Source: an uncultured Desulfovibrio sp.
GTDB lineage: Bacteria; Desulfobacterota; Desulfovibrionia; Desulfovibrionales; Desulfovibrionaceae
Assembly: GCA_910587035.1 (NCBI GenBank)
Contig: CAJUMQ010000002.1
Coordinates: forward strand, 1 to 64,000
Direction: 5' to 3'
Length of the DNA stretch: 64,000 nucleotides
Position 1 is the stretch's first letter; every line of letters begins with the position of its first letter. A model generated the notes under the pieces. It saw only the letters and a program-made list of their open reading frames with translations. It was not told where the DNA came from and did no database searches. A program made the translations under genes and the position numbers. Shown here piece by piece: positions 42,060 to 49,941 of the stretch.

Positions 42060-42088
42060 AGTATAAAAGCAGTATGTCCCAAATGCAA
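42060..42088 (-). promoter_or_regulatory. Predicted mla operon promoter
   Basis: On the minus strand TTGCAT (42088-42083), 17-bp spacer, TATACT (42065-42060). Transcription would begin at or next to the ATG at 42053, giving a nearly leaderless mRNA. Confidence 0.45.
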
Positions 42089-42109
42089 GTTTTTGCTGGA
42101 TATATACAG

Positions 42110-42147
42110 CCGGTCTCCACACGGATCCTTCTGGAGGAAGAGACCGG
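42110..42147. promoter_or_regulatory. Inverted repeat between divergent mlaE and polA
   Basis: CCGGTCTC (42110-42117) is perfectly complementary to GAGACCGG (42140-42147). It could be an operator or the stem of a polA leader hairpin. Confidence 0.4.
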
Positions 42148-42190
42148 AATCACACAATTTTAAGCAGGCTCGACCCTGGGATTGCACGGC

Positions 42191-44872
42191 ATGACACTGG
42201 CACAAAAACTCGGTCTGAAAACCAAGCCGGTTTTTCTTATGGATGGCACGGCTTTCATCTATCGCGGCTTTTACGCAAACCGGCATCTGCGCCGCGCCGA
42301 TGGCTTTCCCACAAATGCCATTGTCGTGGTGTGCAGGGTGCTCCTGCGCATACTGCGACAGGAAAACCCGGATTATTTTCTCTTTGTGACAGATGGTCGC
42401 GGCCCCACTTTTCGCAACGATATTTATGACAGCTACAAGGCCAACCGCGAGGCAATGCCTGAAGAACTGGCCGTGCAGATTGAGCCAATAAAGCGTATCA
42501 CCAACGCCCTCGGCATAAAACTGGAAACCGCCTCCGGCTTTGAAGCTGATGACTGCATTGCCTCCATTGCCGCGCGCATCTCACCCCAAAAACCTGTCAT
42601 AATTGTGAGCGGTGATAAGGATCTCAAACAGTGCCTTGGTCCAAACGTCTTTATGTGGGATCCAGGCTCCAAGGATGAAAAAATTCTCACTTCCAGCCAG
42701 TTCACGCAGGAGTCCGGTGTAACTCCCGCCCAATGGCCCGATGTGCAGGCTCTGGTTGGCGACAGCAGCGACAATATACCTGGCGTGCCCGGCATCGGCC
42801 CAAAAACCGCCAGGCAGATTTTTGACATCTGTCCCACCCTGGAGGATATCAGGGATCATTTTGCCCTGCTGCCACCCAAAATCCAGGTAAAACTGGAATC
42901 CCATCTGGAGGAAATGTTCAAATGGCGCCAGCTTACCACCCTGCGCCTGGATGCCTGCCCAGATATAGGCCTTGAGAACATGGCTGTTGGCTCCATAAAT
43001 CTGGAGCTGTGCGATGGTCTGGCCAGGGAATATGAACTTTTCTCCGTGCGGCGCGAAATAGCCTCCCTTGTCTCCTCAAGACACAATCTGCTGGCCACAA
43101 AAGAAACCCAGGATGATGCCTCCGAAACCGCGGAGGCCAAAGAAACTGCGCAAGCAGTCATGAGCAGCCCGCCAGCCACTCCCGTATCCTCAACAAATAC
43201 CCTGCCCTCCTGCTCTGGCAGGCCGGTTGCGGTAATATGGCCTGATGTCAGCAGCAGTCCGCGCGTGGCAGTGGCTCCAGACAATCTGGCAGCCATGGCA
43301 GGCGTGGATTCCAGCGCTGAAATTGCTGAATATGCCTGGGATGGTGAACTGGCGGATTTATGCCACTGGCTTAATAATGCCGGTCAAATCATTGTGGCAG
43401 ATCTCAAAAGCCTGCTGGTCAAATTTCCATCCTGGCGCCAGTTGGCCAATGGAGAAAACCCCCCAGCCCATTTTGATCTTGGGCTGGCATCATACATATT
43501 GAGTCCTGAAGATGGCGACTATTCCTGGGATCGCCTGGCCCTGAGATGGAGAGAACCCCTCAACTGCCAGGCTTCGGGGCCGGCTGTGCTGGCCCTTGCC
43601 ATGGCCGGGGCTCTGGGCAAAAATCTTGCCGCCAATGAGCTCGCCAGATTATATGAAGACATGGAAATGCCCCTCGTTCCGGTGCTTGCAGCCATGGAAA
43701 ATGAGGGCATCGCCATAGACCCGGCAGCCTTCAGAAGCTATTTGCAGGATGTTGAAGGCGAAGCGGAACGCCTGGCCCAGGCCATATACGAAGGCGCTGG
43801 CATGACATTCAACCTGCGTTCCTCCCAACAGCTTGGCGAGGTGCTTTTTGGCAAACTCAAACTCGCTGAATCCCGACGCACCAGGGGGGGCAAACCCTCA
43901 ACCAGCCAACTGGCGCTCGAAAAGCTGGCCGCATCCAGCCCTGTGGTGGAAAACATTCTGCAATTTCGGAAAATGGATAAAATGCGCACCACCTATCTTG
44001 CGCCGTTGCCGCGCCTGATGGACAACCATGACCGGCTGCACACGACATTCAATCAGGAAGCAACGGCCACAGGCAGGCTGTCATCCAGCAATCCCAACCT
44101 GCAAAACATCCCCGTGCGCGGCGAAACAGGCAAAAGAATGCGGGCATGCTTCATTGCCAGAAAGGGCAATCTCCTTATATCTGCCGACTACTCGCAAATT
44201 GAGCTGCGCATTCTCGCGCACCTCTCGCAGGACCCCAATCTGCTTGAGGCATTCCGCAATGGCGAGGACATACACGCACGCACAGCAGCCCTGGTTTTTG
44301 ATCTCCCCCCTGAGCGTATTTCGCCTGATCAGAGGCGCATGGCCAAAACCATCAATTTTGGGCTGCTATATGGAATGGGCGCACAAAAACTGGCCCAGGA
44401 GCTGAAAATAGGCACAACAGAGGCCAAAGGCTTTATTGAGCGCTATTTTGAACGCCTGCACAGGCTGGGGCATTTTTATGATGAGATTGTCGAGGGCGCC
44501 AGACAGAATGGTTTTGTGACCACCATGGCCGGTCGCAAGCGCTGGCTGCCAGGCATTTTTTCCGCCAATGGACAGACGGCGGCCCAGGCGCAAAGGCAGG
44601 CTATAAACACAGTCATCCAGGGTTCCGCAGCGGATGTCATCAAATTGGCCATGCTTGCCGTGTCACGCGACAAATGGCTGCAATCGGGCAACGCTGCTCT
44701 TGTGCTCCAGGTGCATGACGAATTATTGCTCGAGGCGCCACAGGCCCTGGCCAATGAAGCCGGAGAGCGTGTGGCAACCCTGATGGCCCAGGTAAAACCG
44801 GGAGGAGTTGAGCTAACGGTGCCCCTTCTGGCAGACTGGGGCACAGGGGCAAACTGGGGTGAAGCACATTAG
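42191..44872 (+). CDS. polA: DNA polymerase I (proofreading domain degenerate)
   Basis: 893 residues. The 5'-3' exonuclease (about 10-290) is intact: DGTAFIYRGF, GFEADDCIA, GDKDLKQ and GDSSDNIPGVPGIGPKTA. The polymerase (about 500-893) is intact: ADYSQIELRILAHLS, RRMAKTINFGLLYG and LQVHDELLLEAP. The middle 3'-5' exonuclease keeps the fold (FDLGLASYIL) but has lost its acids: no DxE motif I, DLKSL where NLKYD is expected, and no YxxxD motif III. Proofreading is therefore probably absent, as in Taq polymerase. The start is ATG 42191 or TTG 42182. The stop TAG is the edge of repeat D. Confidence 0.95.
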   Translation: MTLAQKLGLKTKPVFLMDGTAFIYRGFYANRHLRRADGFPTNAIVVVCRVLLRILRQENPDYFLFVTDGRGPTFRNDIYDSYKANREAMPEELAVQIEPIKRITNALGIKLETASGFEADDCIASIAARISPQKPVIIVSGDKDLKQCLGPNVFMWDPGSKDEKILTSSQFTQESGVTPAQWPDVQALVGDSSDNIPGVPGIGPKTARQIFDICPTLEDIRDHFALLPPKIQVKLESHLEEMFKWRQLTTLRLDACPDIGLENMAVGSINLELCDGLAREYELFSVRREIASLVSSRHNLLATKETQDDASETAEAKETAQAVMSSPPATPVSSTNTLPSCSGRPVAVIWPDVSSSPRVAVAPDNLAAMAGVDSSAEIAEYAWDGELADLCHWLNNAGQIIVADLKSLLVKFPSWRQLANGENPPAHFDLGLASYILSPEDGDYSWDRLALRWREPLNCQASGPAVLALAMAGALGKNLAANELARLYEDMEMPLVPVLAAMENEGIAIDPAAFRSYLQDVEGEAERLAQAIYEGAGMTFNLRSSQQLGEVLFGKLKLAESRRTRGGKPSTSQLALEKLAASSPVVENILQFRKMDKMRTTYLAPLPRLMDNHDRLHTTFNQEATATGRLSSSNPNLQNIPVRGETGKRMRACFIARKGNLLISADYSQIELRILAHLSQDPNLLEAFRNGEDIHARTAALVFDLPPERISPDQRRMAKTINFGLLYGMGAQKLAQELKIGTTEAKGFIERYFERLHRLGHFYDEIVEGARQNGFVTTMAGRKRWLPGIFSANGQTAAQAQRQAINTVIQGSAADVIKLAMLAVSRDKWLQSGNAALVLQVHDELLLEAPQALANEAGERVATLMAQVKPGGVELTVPLLADWGTGANWGEAH

Positions 44873-44976
44873 AGCATTCAACAGTTGAAACGCTCTACGC
44901 GTTTCAACCGCGCTGACATTCGCGGACGCTTCATATGAAGCGCCTCGAATTTGCCTATTTTCAATCGGCAAATTCC
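44873..44976. repeat. Palindromic intergenic element, copy D
   Basis: Begins at the polA stop (TTAG-AGCATTCAACAGTTGAAAC) and ends CAATCGGCAAATTCC-CTAG, the last tetranucleotide giving the lplA stop on the other strand. Its hairpins are GTTGAAACG/CGTTTCAAC and GACGCTTCATATGAAGCGC. It fills the whole gap between the two convergent genes. Confidence 0.85.
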
Positions 44977-45972
44977 CTAGCCCGGCATGTGCCCGGCATC
45001 CATAAAAAAATCCAGCAGCTGGCGGTTATCGGCTCCCCCGAAATATTCTGACAGATCAACGTCTGCCAGGGCTGCTTGAATTGCCCCGGACGTCAATTCA
45101 ATTCCCTGAAAGCGTTTTTCCAAAATATCCATTTCAGCTGAGCTGAAAAAATCTCCGTATATGCGACAGCATATGATTTTGTTTTGCCGGACAGAAAGCC
45201 TTATTGATACCTCCCCCCAGGGGAAACGGCGCTTTCTCTCCATATCAAAGGGAGGGGACTTACCGAAATTCCACTCGGCTTGGCTGTATTTTTCCATCGC
45301 AAGAACACGGGCGGCCTGGATATCGGAATCCTGCAGAATGGCGGTCCCATTCGCGCAAGCCTTTGCCAAACATTCTTTCAGACAGGCGAGAGTTGTTCCA
45401 GAATGCCAGTAATCGGCGATATTGCCAACTCTGGCGCGAACCGAGGCAAGACCTTTTGATTTTATTTTGTCTTTACCGGGGCGCAGGACTGTTGCCAGAT
45501 TGCCCAGGTCCGTATTTACAAGCAAGGTACCATGTGCGAGAGCGTGGCCCCCAATAACAACCTGGGAATTGCCGGATATTTTGCGGCCATATGCCTCGAT
45601 GTCATTGCGACCGGAGACATGCGCGGGCACACCCAGGCAAAGTAGCGCCGAACAAATTCTCTCCAGCATCGGTTTTAAATCAGGTCTGGTGTCTTTGCCG
45701 CAATGAAAGACAAAAGAGAAATTAAGATTGCCCAAATCGTGGTAAACGGCTCCACCGCCGGTTATGCGTCTTATAACGGGTATGCCAGAACTCTTCACAT
45801 ACTCCTGATTAATTTCCTCCATCGCGCACTGGTGGCGCCCCACTATCACGGATGGGCTATTTTGCCATAGCAGGAACCACCCGGGATGACCCGAAGGCAG
45901 GGTCCGCAAAAGATGCTCCTCCAGAGCCAGATTAAATGCAGGCTCGTGAAAGGACGTTACAATGGCGAGCAT
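44977..45972 (-). CDS. lplA: Lipoate-protein ligase A family protein
   Basis: 331 residues, full length. It activates lipoate with ATP and attaches it to lysine of H protein or E2 subunits. The biotin/lipoate ligase core is clear: FLLWQNSPSVIVGRHQ, IRRITGGGAVYHDLGNLNFSF and DIEAYGRKISGNSQ. A C-terminal accessory domain of about 80 residues follows, as in bacterial LplA. GGAGATTTA precedes the ATG. The stop TAG comes from the edge of repeat D. Confidence 0.92.
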   Translation of the reverse strand: MLAIVTSFHEPAFNLALEEHLLRTLPSGHPGWFLLWQNSPSVIVGRHQCAMEEINQEYVKSSGIPVIRRITGGGAVYHDLGNLNFSFVFHCGKDTRPDLKPMLERICSALLCLGVPAHVSGRNDIEAYGRKISGNSQVVIGGHALAHGTLLVNTDLGNLATVLRPGKDKIKSKGLASVRARVGNIADYWHSGTTLACLKECLAKACANGTAILQDSDIQAARVLAMEKYSQAEWNFGKSPPFDMERKRRFPWGEVSIRLSVRQNKIICCRIYGDFFSSAEMDILEKRFQGIELTSGAIQAALADVDLSEYFGGADNRQLLDFFMDAGHMPG

Positions 45973-46063
45973 TAAATCTCCACTTCGCCGCTACATGGCA
46001 TTTTCTCCACCAAGATATGAAATCTCAAAGCAATATGGCAAAATTGCCGCATGGCCAATCAGG

Positions 46064-46867
46064 TCAGGATTCCATTTCTCTGCCCCGTCTGGCGGCAGCC
46101 TCCACGGCATCCACCACAATGCCGGTGAGACCGGCCCTGTCAAATACATTTATTCCGGCAATGGTAAGGCCTCCTGGAGAGCAGACATCGTCGCGCAACT
46201 CCATGAATGTTTTTTGCTGTGCCTGCGCAAGAGCGGCAGAGCCTGCAAACAGTTCAATAATCATCTGCCTGCTTTGCGCCCTGGTAAAGCCCATTGTGAC
46301 ACCAGCCTGCTGCAAGGCGTGCATCACGGCAAAAACATAGGCCGGCCCTGCTCCCACAAGCGCGGAAAAATTGGTGAATGCGGCTTCCCCCAGCTCCATG
46401 CACAAGCCAAGATGACCAAACAGATCCAGCAATTGACTTTTTACATTATTTTGGACGGATTGCGCAAAACAGAATGCAAAAACACCTTTTTGCACCAGTG
46501 CTGTGGTGGTGGGCATGCAGCGGCAGGACATGCAGGATGGGCCAAGCAGCTCCTCCATCTGCGCCAAACTGTAACCAGCCGCAATGGATATTGCGATTGC
46601 GCCAGGTTTGAGGGAGGGGGCAGCAGCCCGAAGCACATCATCCATTTGATATGGTTTGACCGCGAAAATGATAATATCCGATGTCTTTGCGACATCTCCT
46701 ATGGATGGGAGCGCCTGAATGCCAAGATCTGTCAGTGGCTCCATCCTGGCTGGAGTGCGGTTATAGCCGCAAAGGCGCCAGTTTTCCCCGGAAAGGGTTT
46801 TTGCAAATCCCCCCAGAATGGCGGAGCCCATGTTACCACAGCCTATGCAGCCAATGATCCGTGACAT
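46064..46867 (-). CDS. proC: Pyrroline-5-carboxylate reductase
   Basis: Last step of proline synthesis: NADPH-dependent reduction of pyrroline-5-carboxylate. 267 residues. The N-terminal nucleotide fold is GCIGCGNMGSAILGGF; the C-terminal signature is spread over LVGAGPAYVFAVMHALQQAGV and DDVCSPGGLTIAGI. The start at 46867 has GGAGGG five bases upstream. Confidence 0.94.
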   Translation of the reverse strand: MSRIIGCIGCGNMGSAILGGFAKTLSGENWRLCGYNRTPARMEPLTDLGIQALPSIGDVAKTSDIIIFAVKPYQMDDVLRAAAPSLKPGAIAISIAAGYSLAQMEELLGPSCMSCRCMPTTTALVQKGVFAFCFAQSVQNNVKSQLLDLFGHLGLCMELGEAAFTNFSALVGAGPAYVFAVMHALQQAGVTMGFTRAQSRQMIIELFAGSAALAQAQQKTFMELRDDVCSPGGLTIAGINVFDRAGLTGIVVDAVEAAARRGREMES

Positions 46868-46888
46868 AGAACCCTCCAGAAAAAACAA

Positions 46889-46943
46889 TTAAAAAATTGC
46901 AGCCATCCACATGCGGCAAAAAATACGGCAAATGGATGGCTGC
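46889..46943 (-). terminator. Rho-independent terminator after ctpA
   Basis: GCAGCCATCCA (46899-46909) pairs perfectly with TGGATGGCTGC (46933-46943). On the minus strand AATTTTTTAATTG follows. Confidence 0.8.
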
Positions 46944-46961
46944 CAATGGACATACGCTATA

Positions 46962-48308
46962 TTATTTGCCTGCTTCCGTCTTGATTTCCTGAATTTTTGG
47001 CAGGCTTTTCACCATCTGCAGACCCATGCGAAGCTGATTGTCACGTGTGAGCTGCTCCTTGCCTTCATCCCTGCCCTTGCCATTGCGCTGTTCCTTCTTG
47101 TCGCGGGCATTTTCCAGATGACGGTTGAGATCCTGCTCACGCAGCAACAGACGGGGATTGTCCTTGTCTTCGGCCCTGGGGGGCTCAAAAACAACTTCCA
47201 CATCCGGCACTATGCCTTCGGCCTGGATTGAGCTGCCATTGGGAGTATAGTAAAGGGCAACCGTGAGTTTAAGCCCCGAGCCATCAGCGAGGGGAATGAT
47301 ATTCTGCACAGAGCCCTTGCCAAAAGAGCGCTCTCCCATGATAAGGGCGCGCTTCTGGTCCCTCAAGGCGCCGGCGACAATTTCGGAGGCAGAGGCGGAG
47401 CCGGCATTGATAAGCACAACCACAGGCACATTTACATCATCATCCTGGGAGCGCGCCGTATATGTGCGCTGGGCGCTGTCATCCCTGCCCTTGATGGAAA
47501 CAATATCGCCATTTTTCAAAAATGTGTCCGAAACACTCACGGCCTGATCAAGGAGGCCGCCGGGATTGTTGCGCAGATCAAGCACTATGCCCTTAAGCCC
47601 ACCATTGGCTGCAGCCTCTTTCTGGGCCTGCCTGAGCGCCTCCTTGAGCTCATCAGTGGTCCGTTCCGAAAAACGTGTCAGGCGCACCCAATAGTAGCCA
47701 TCCTCAAGAGGTTTGGACTTGACGCTGACCAGGGGGATTGCATCACGCACAATACGCACTGTCTGAGGGCTTTTGGCATCGGTATGCAAAATACCCAGCT
47801 CAACTTCTGAACCCTTGGCGCCGCGTATGCGCGAAACAACCTCCTGCAGGGAGAGCTCCTGCGCTGGCTGGCCGTCTATGGACAGAATGACGTCGCCAGG
47901 TTGCAGACCTGCCCTGAAGGCTGGTGTATCCTCAATGGGGGCAACCACCACCACCTGTCCATTTTCCAGTGAAATCTCTATGCCAACGCCAAAGAATTCG
48001 CCGGAGGTGGTCTCCTGCATCTCCTTGTATTCATCGGATGTCATAAAGGTGGAATGCGGATCAAGCCCCTGAAGCATTCCCTTGACTGCGGCATTTATGA
48101 GTTCAACCTGCGTTACATCCTTTACATAATTCCTCTGCACAAGATCAAGCACCTGGCTGAAACGCCTGGCTGCGTCAAACTTGCTCATGTTTTCACGCGG
48201 GGCTTCTTTCTTGGCCGGCTGTACCGGGGTGGTAGAGGCGGCTTGGGCGCCGCAGCCGCAAAGAACCACCATACAAATTATAAGGCATGAGCGAATCATT
48301 ATGCGCAT
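46962..48308 (-). CDS. ctpA: Carboxyl-terminal processing protease (S41), probable lipoprotein
   Basis: 448 residues. The signal sequence ends in a lipobox-like LCGC near residue 19, which suggests membrane anchoring. The PDZ domain (VVAPIEDTPAFRAGLQPGDVILSIDG) lies near 95-170. The S41 catalytic Ser is in INAGSASASEIVAGAL and the Lys in GERSFGKGSVQ. GIVLDLRNNPGGLLDQAV is the hallmark of the family. The charged C-terminal tail (RDKKEQRNGKGRDEGKEQ) is unusual. It trims periplasmic proteins. The start at 48308 is chosen from GGAGA seven bases upstream. Confidence 0.92.
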   Translation of the reverse strand: MRIMIRSCLIICMVVLCGCGAQAASTTPVQPAKKEAPRENMSKFDAARRFSQVLDLVQRNYVKDVTQVELINAAVKGMLQGLDPHSTFMTSDEYKEMQETTSGEFFGVGIEISLENGQVVVVAPIEDTPAFRAGLQPGDVILSIDGQPAQELSLQEVVSRIRGAKGSEVELGILHTDAKSPQTVRIVRDAIPLVSVKSKPLEDGYYWVRLTRFSERTTDELKEALRQAQKEAAANGGLKGIVLDLRNNPGGLLDQAVSVSDTFLKNGDIVSIKGRDDSAQRTYTARSQDDDVNVPVVVLINAGSASASEIVAGALRDQKRALIMGERSFGKGSVQNIIPLADGSGLKLTVALYYTPNGSSIQAEGIVPDVEVVFEPPRAEDKDNPRLLLREQDLNRHLENARDKKEQRNGKGRDEGKEQLTRDNQLRMGLQMVKSLPKIQEIKTEAGK

Positions 48309-48629
48309 GACCATTCTCCACTGCTCATTGGCTGGCATATTGTCTGAAAAATTTTTGGGATATATTAATGCAACAATTCAAACTTCACAAGAGCGCAATG
48401 TGGCATATTCCTGATGGTTTTTCCAGAATCCAGGGCTTTTGCCATTGGGATCCGTTGCGTCTTTGCGGGCAAGGATGCGCGCCAAATCGGCCCTGTGCGG
48501 CCATGACATGGCAGCGGGGATATTCAATGGCAAAGATGCAGTAAAGATAAACAGCCAGGACGGACAGTCAAGAAACAAAAAAGCCGGAATCACGAGTATT
48601 CCGGCTTTGGCATTATCTACAGCCGATAA
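48309..48629. other. Gene-free stretch before ctpA with rubrerythrin terminator
   Basis: About 320 bp. The only structure is the minus-strand terminator AAAGCCGGAAT (48580-48590) / ATTCCGGCTTT (48598-48608), followed on that strand by TTTTTGTTTC, which ends the rubrerythrin gene. The rest, which should contain the ctpA promoter, shows nothing clear. Confidence 0.7.
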
Positions 48630-49133
48630 CTACTTGCAGCAGTCTTCGACCTTCATGAACATGGCTGTACCGGCGCCACAAATGGGGCATTTGTCACATG
48701 GGCCCTCATGGGTGTAGCCGCAAATCTTGCAGACATAGTAGTCGGTGGCAGGCAGAGCCGCAGGATCGGCCAGGGCTTTTTTGAACAGCCCGGCATGAAC
48801 AGCCTCAACCTTGTTCACAAAGCCAAAATATTTTGCAATGGCTGTCTGGTTTTCAGCCTCTGCATCCTTGATCATTTCAGGATACATTTTGGTGAACTCA
48901 TGGGTTTCACCTGCAATGGCATCCTCAAGATTGGCAGTTGTCTTGCCGACCTTGCCTGCATTTTTGAAATGGGTAAGGGCGTGAATGGTTTCGGAAGCGG
49001 CGGCGGCGCGGAAAAGCTTGGCCACCTGTGGCATGCCCTCTTCATCAGCCTCGCGGGCATAGGCCAGATATTTGCGGTTGGCCTGGGATTCTCCGGCAAA
49101 GGCTTCCATAAGGTTTTTGTCAGTTTTGCTCAT
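48630..49133 (-). CDS. Rubrerythrin
   Basis: 167 residues. Non-haem di-iron peroxidase that reduces hydrogen peroxide in anaerobes. The ferritin-like domain shows the two EXXH-type iron motifs (ESQANRKYLAYAREADE, AASETIHALTH and EAVHAGLF), and the C-terminal rubredoxin-like iron site is CKICG...CDKCPICG. GGAGG lies five bases before the ATG at 49133. Its upstream region is occupied by repeat E. Confidence 0.93.
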   Translation of the reverse strand: MSKTDKNLMEAFAGESQANRKYLAYAREADEEGMPQVAKLFRAAAASETIHALTHFKNAGKVGKTTANLEDAIAGETHEFTKMYPEMIKDAEAENQTAIAKYFGFVNKVEAVHAGLFKKALADPAALPATDYYVCKICGYTHEGPCDKCPICGAGTAMFMKVEDCCK

Positions 49134-49153
49134 CATAACCTCCAATTAATTAA

Positions 49154-49180
49154 GAGCATTCATTAGTTGAAACGCTCTAG
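49154..49180. repeat. Truncated element module 1, copy E1
   Basis: GAGCATTCATTAGTTGAAACGCTCTAG matches the first 27 bases of copies C and D, then stops exactly at CTAG in the loop of their GTTGAAAC hairpin, where module 2 begins. Confidence 0.7.
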
Positions 49181-49319
49181 GGTAGCGTCAAGCGACAATA
49201 GTCGCAAACCCGATCAGGGATTGCGCGCCGCCAGCGGCGGCGTGAGCAAAGCAAAAACCACGTTTTTTGCTTTGCGATCTTCATGTTTTTACGACAGTAA
49301 AAACATGACATCTCACTAG
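49177..49319. repeat. Palindromic element, module 2 (second copy, inverted)
   Basis: 143 bp from CTAG to CTAG, the reverse complement of the module at 25990-26132 with few changes. Its AACCCGATCAGGGATT hairpin loop differs between copies while the stem is mostly kept. It supplies the stop codon of the small exported protein gene and places an outward TTGACG toward rubrerythrin. Confidence 0.85.
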
Positions 49320-49840
49320 GGTCGTGGAAAAAGATTTGGATCAACCGGTTTTAATGCGCCAAGCAGCTTTTTGCCATTCTCGGGGGGAGAACCGAGAATG
49401 ATGGTTGCGGAACAAAGTTTCCCATCCGAACCAAACCAGGCAGTGCCATCCATGCTGCCCTTTATATTAACCCGGTAAAGTGATCCCTGTTTTTGCGGAT
49501 CACTGGCCTGCAGGCCGCTCTTGCGCATATTGTCCACTGTCTGGGCAGCTATTCTTTCCGCCGGCATATCCGTTTTAATAATATTAAATGTCACTGCAAG
49601 GCCATCATCGCTTGCAAAAACCGCGGCAATTCCATCAGGCCTCTTTTGCACTTTCTGTGGCATCATCCAGCCATCGGGCAGGGTTAATTTAAAGTATTCG
49701 GTTTCAACTGTTTTGCCTGCTGTCGCAAAAGGCCGCGTTTCGGGCTGGCTTGCGCCAGGCGAATCCGCCGGCCATGCGAACAGGGAGCAGGCAAGCAAAA
49801 ATATCAACATTTTCCAGCAGGAGCCTGCCAAAGTCACCAT
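49316..49840 (-). CDS. Small exported protein of unknown function
   Basis: 174 residues with a signal peptide (CWKMLIFLLACSLFAWPADS). The mature part (VETEYFKLTLPDGWMMPQ, FNIIKTDMPAERIAAQTVDNMRKSG, YRVNIKGSMDGTAWFGSDGK) resembles small periplasmic beta-rich proteins of the DUF/PsbP-like type, but I cannot name a family. A possible lipobox (LAC) is too loose to rely on. GGAGG lies six bases before the ATG at 49840. The stop TAG lies in the edge of repeat E2, so the original C-terminus may have been altered. Confidence 0.7.
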   Translation of the reverse strand: MVTLAGSCWKMLIFLLACSLFAWPADSPGASQPETRPFATAGKTVETEYFKLTLPDGWMMPQKVQKRPDGIAAVFASDDGLAVTFNIIKTDMPAERIAAQTVDNMRKSGLQASDPQKQGSLYRVNIKGSMDGTAWFGSDGKLCSATIILGSPPENGKKLLGALKPVDPNLFPRP

Positions 49841-49941
49841 GACCATCCTCCATCTCATGGGCGTTGCAGTCAGATAACCCCATGACGAAAAATGGAATGG
49901 CATATTTTATGAAAGATTGCAAATACCCGTTTGCCATGCCT

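Noticed and set aside
49316..49840. Lipoprotein assignment for the small exported protein
   Set aside because: The LLAC in its signal sequence lies inside the hydrophobic core with further hydrophobic residues after it; a signal peptidase I site is as likely.
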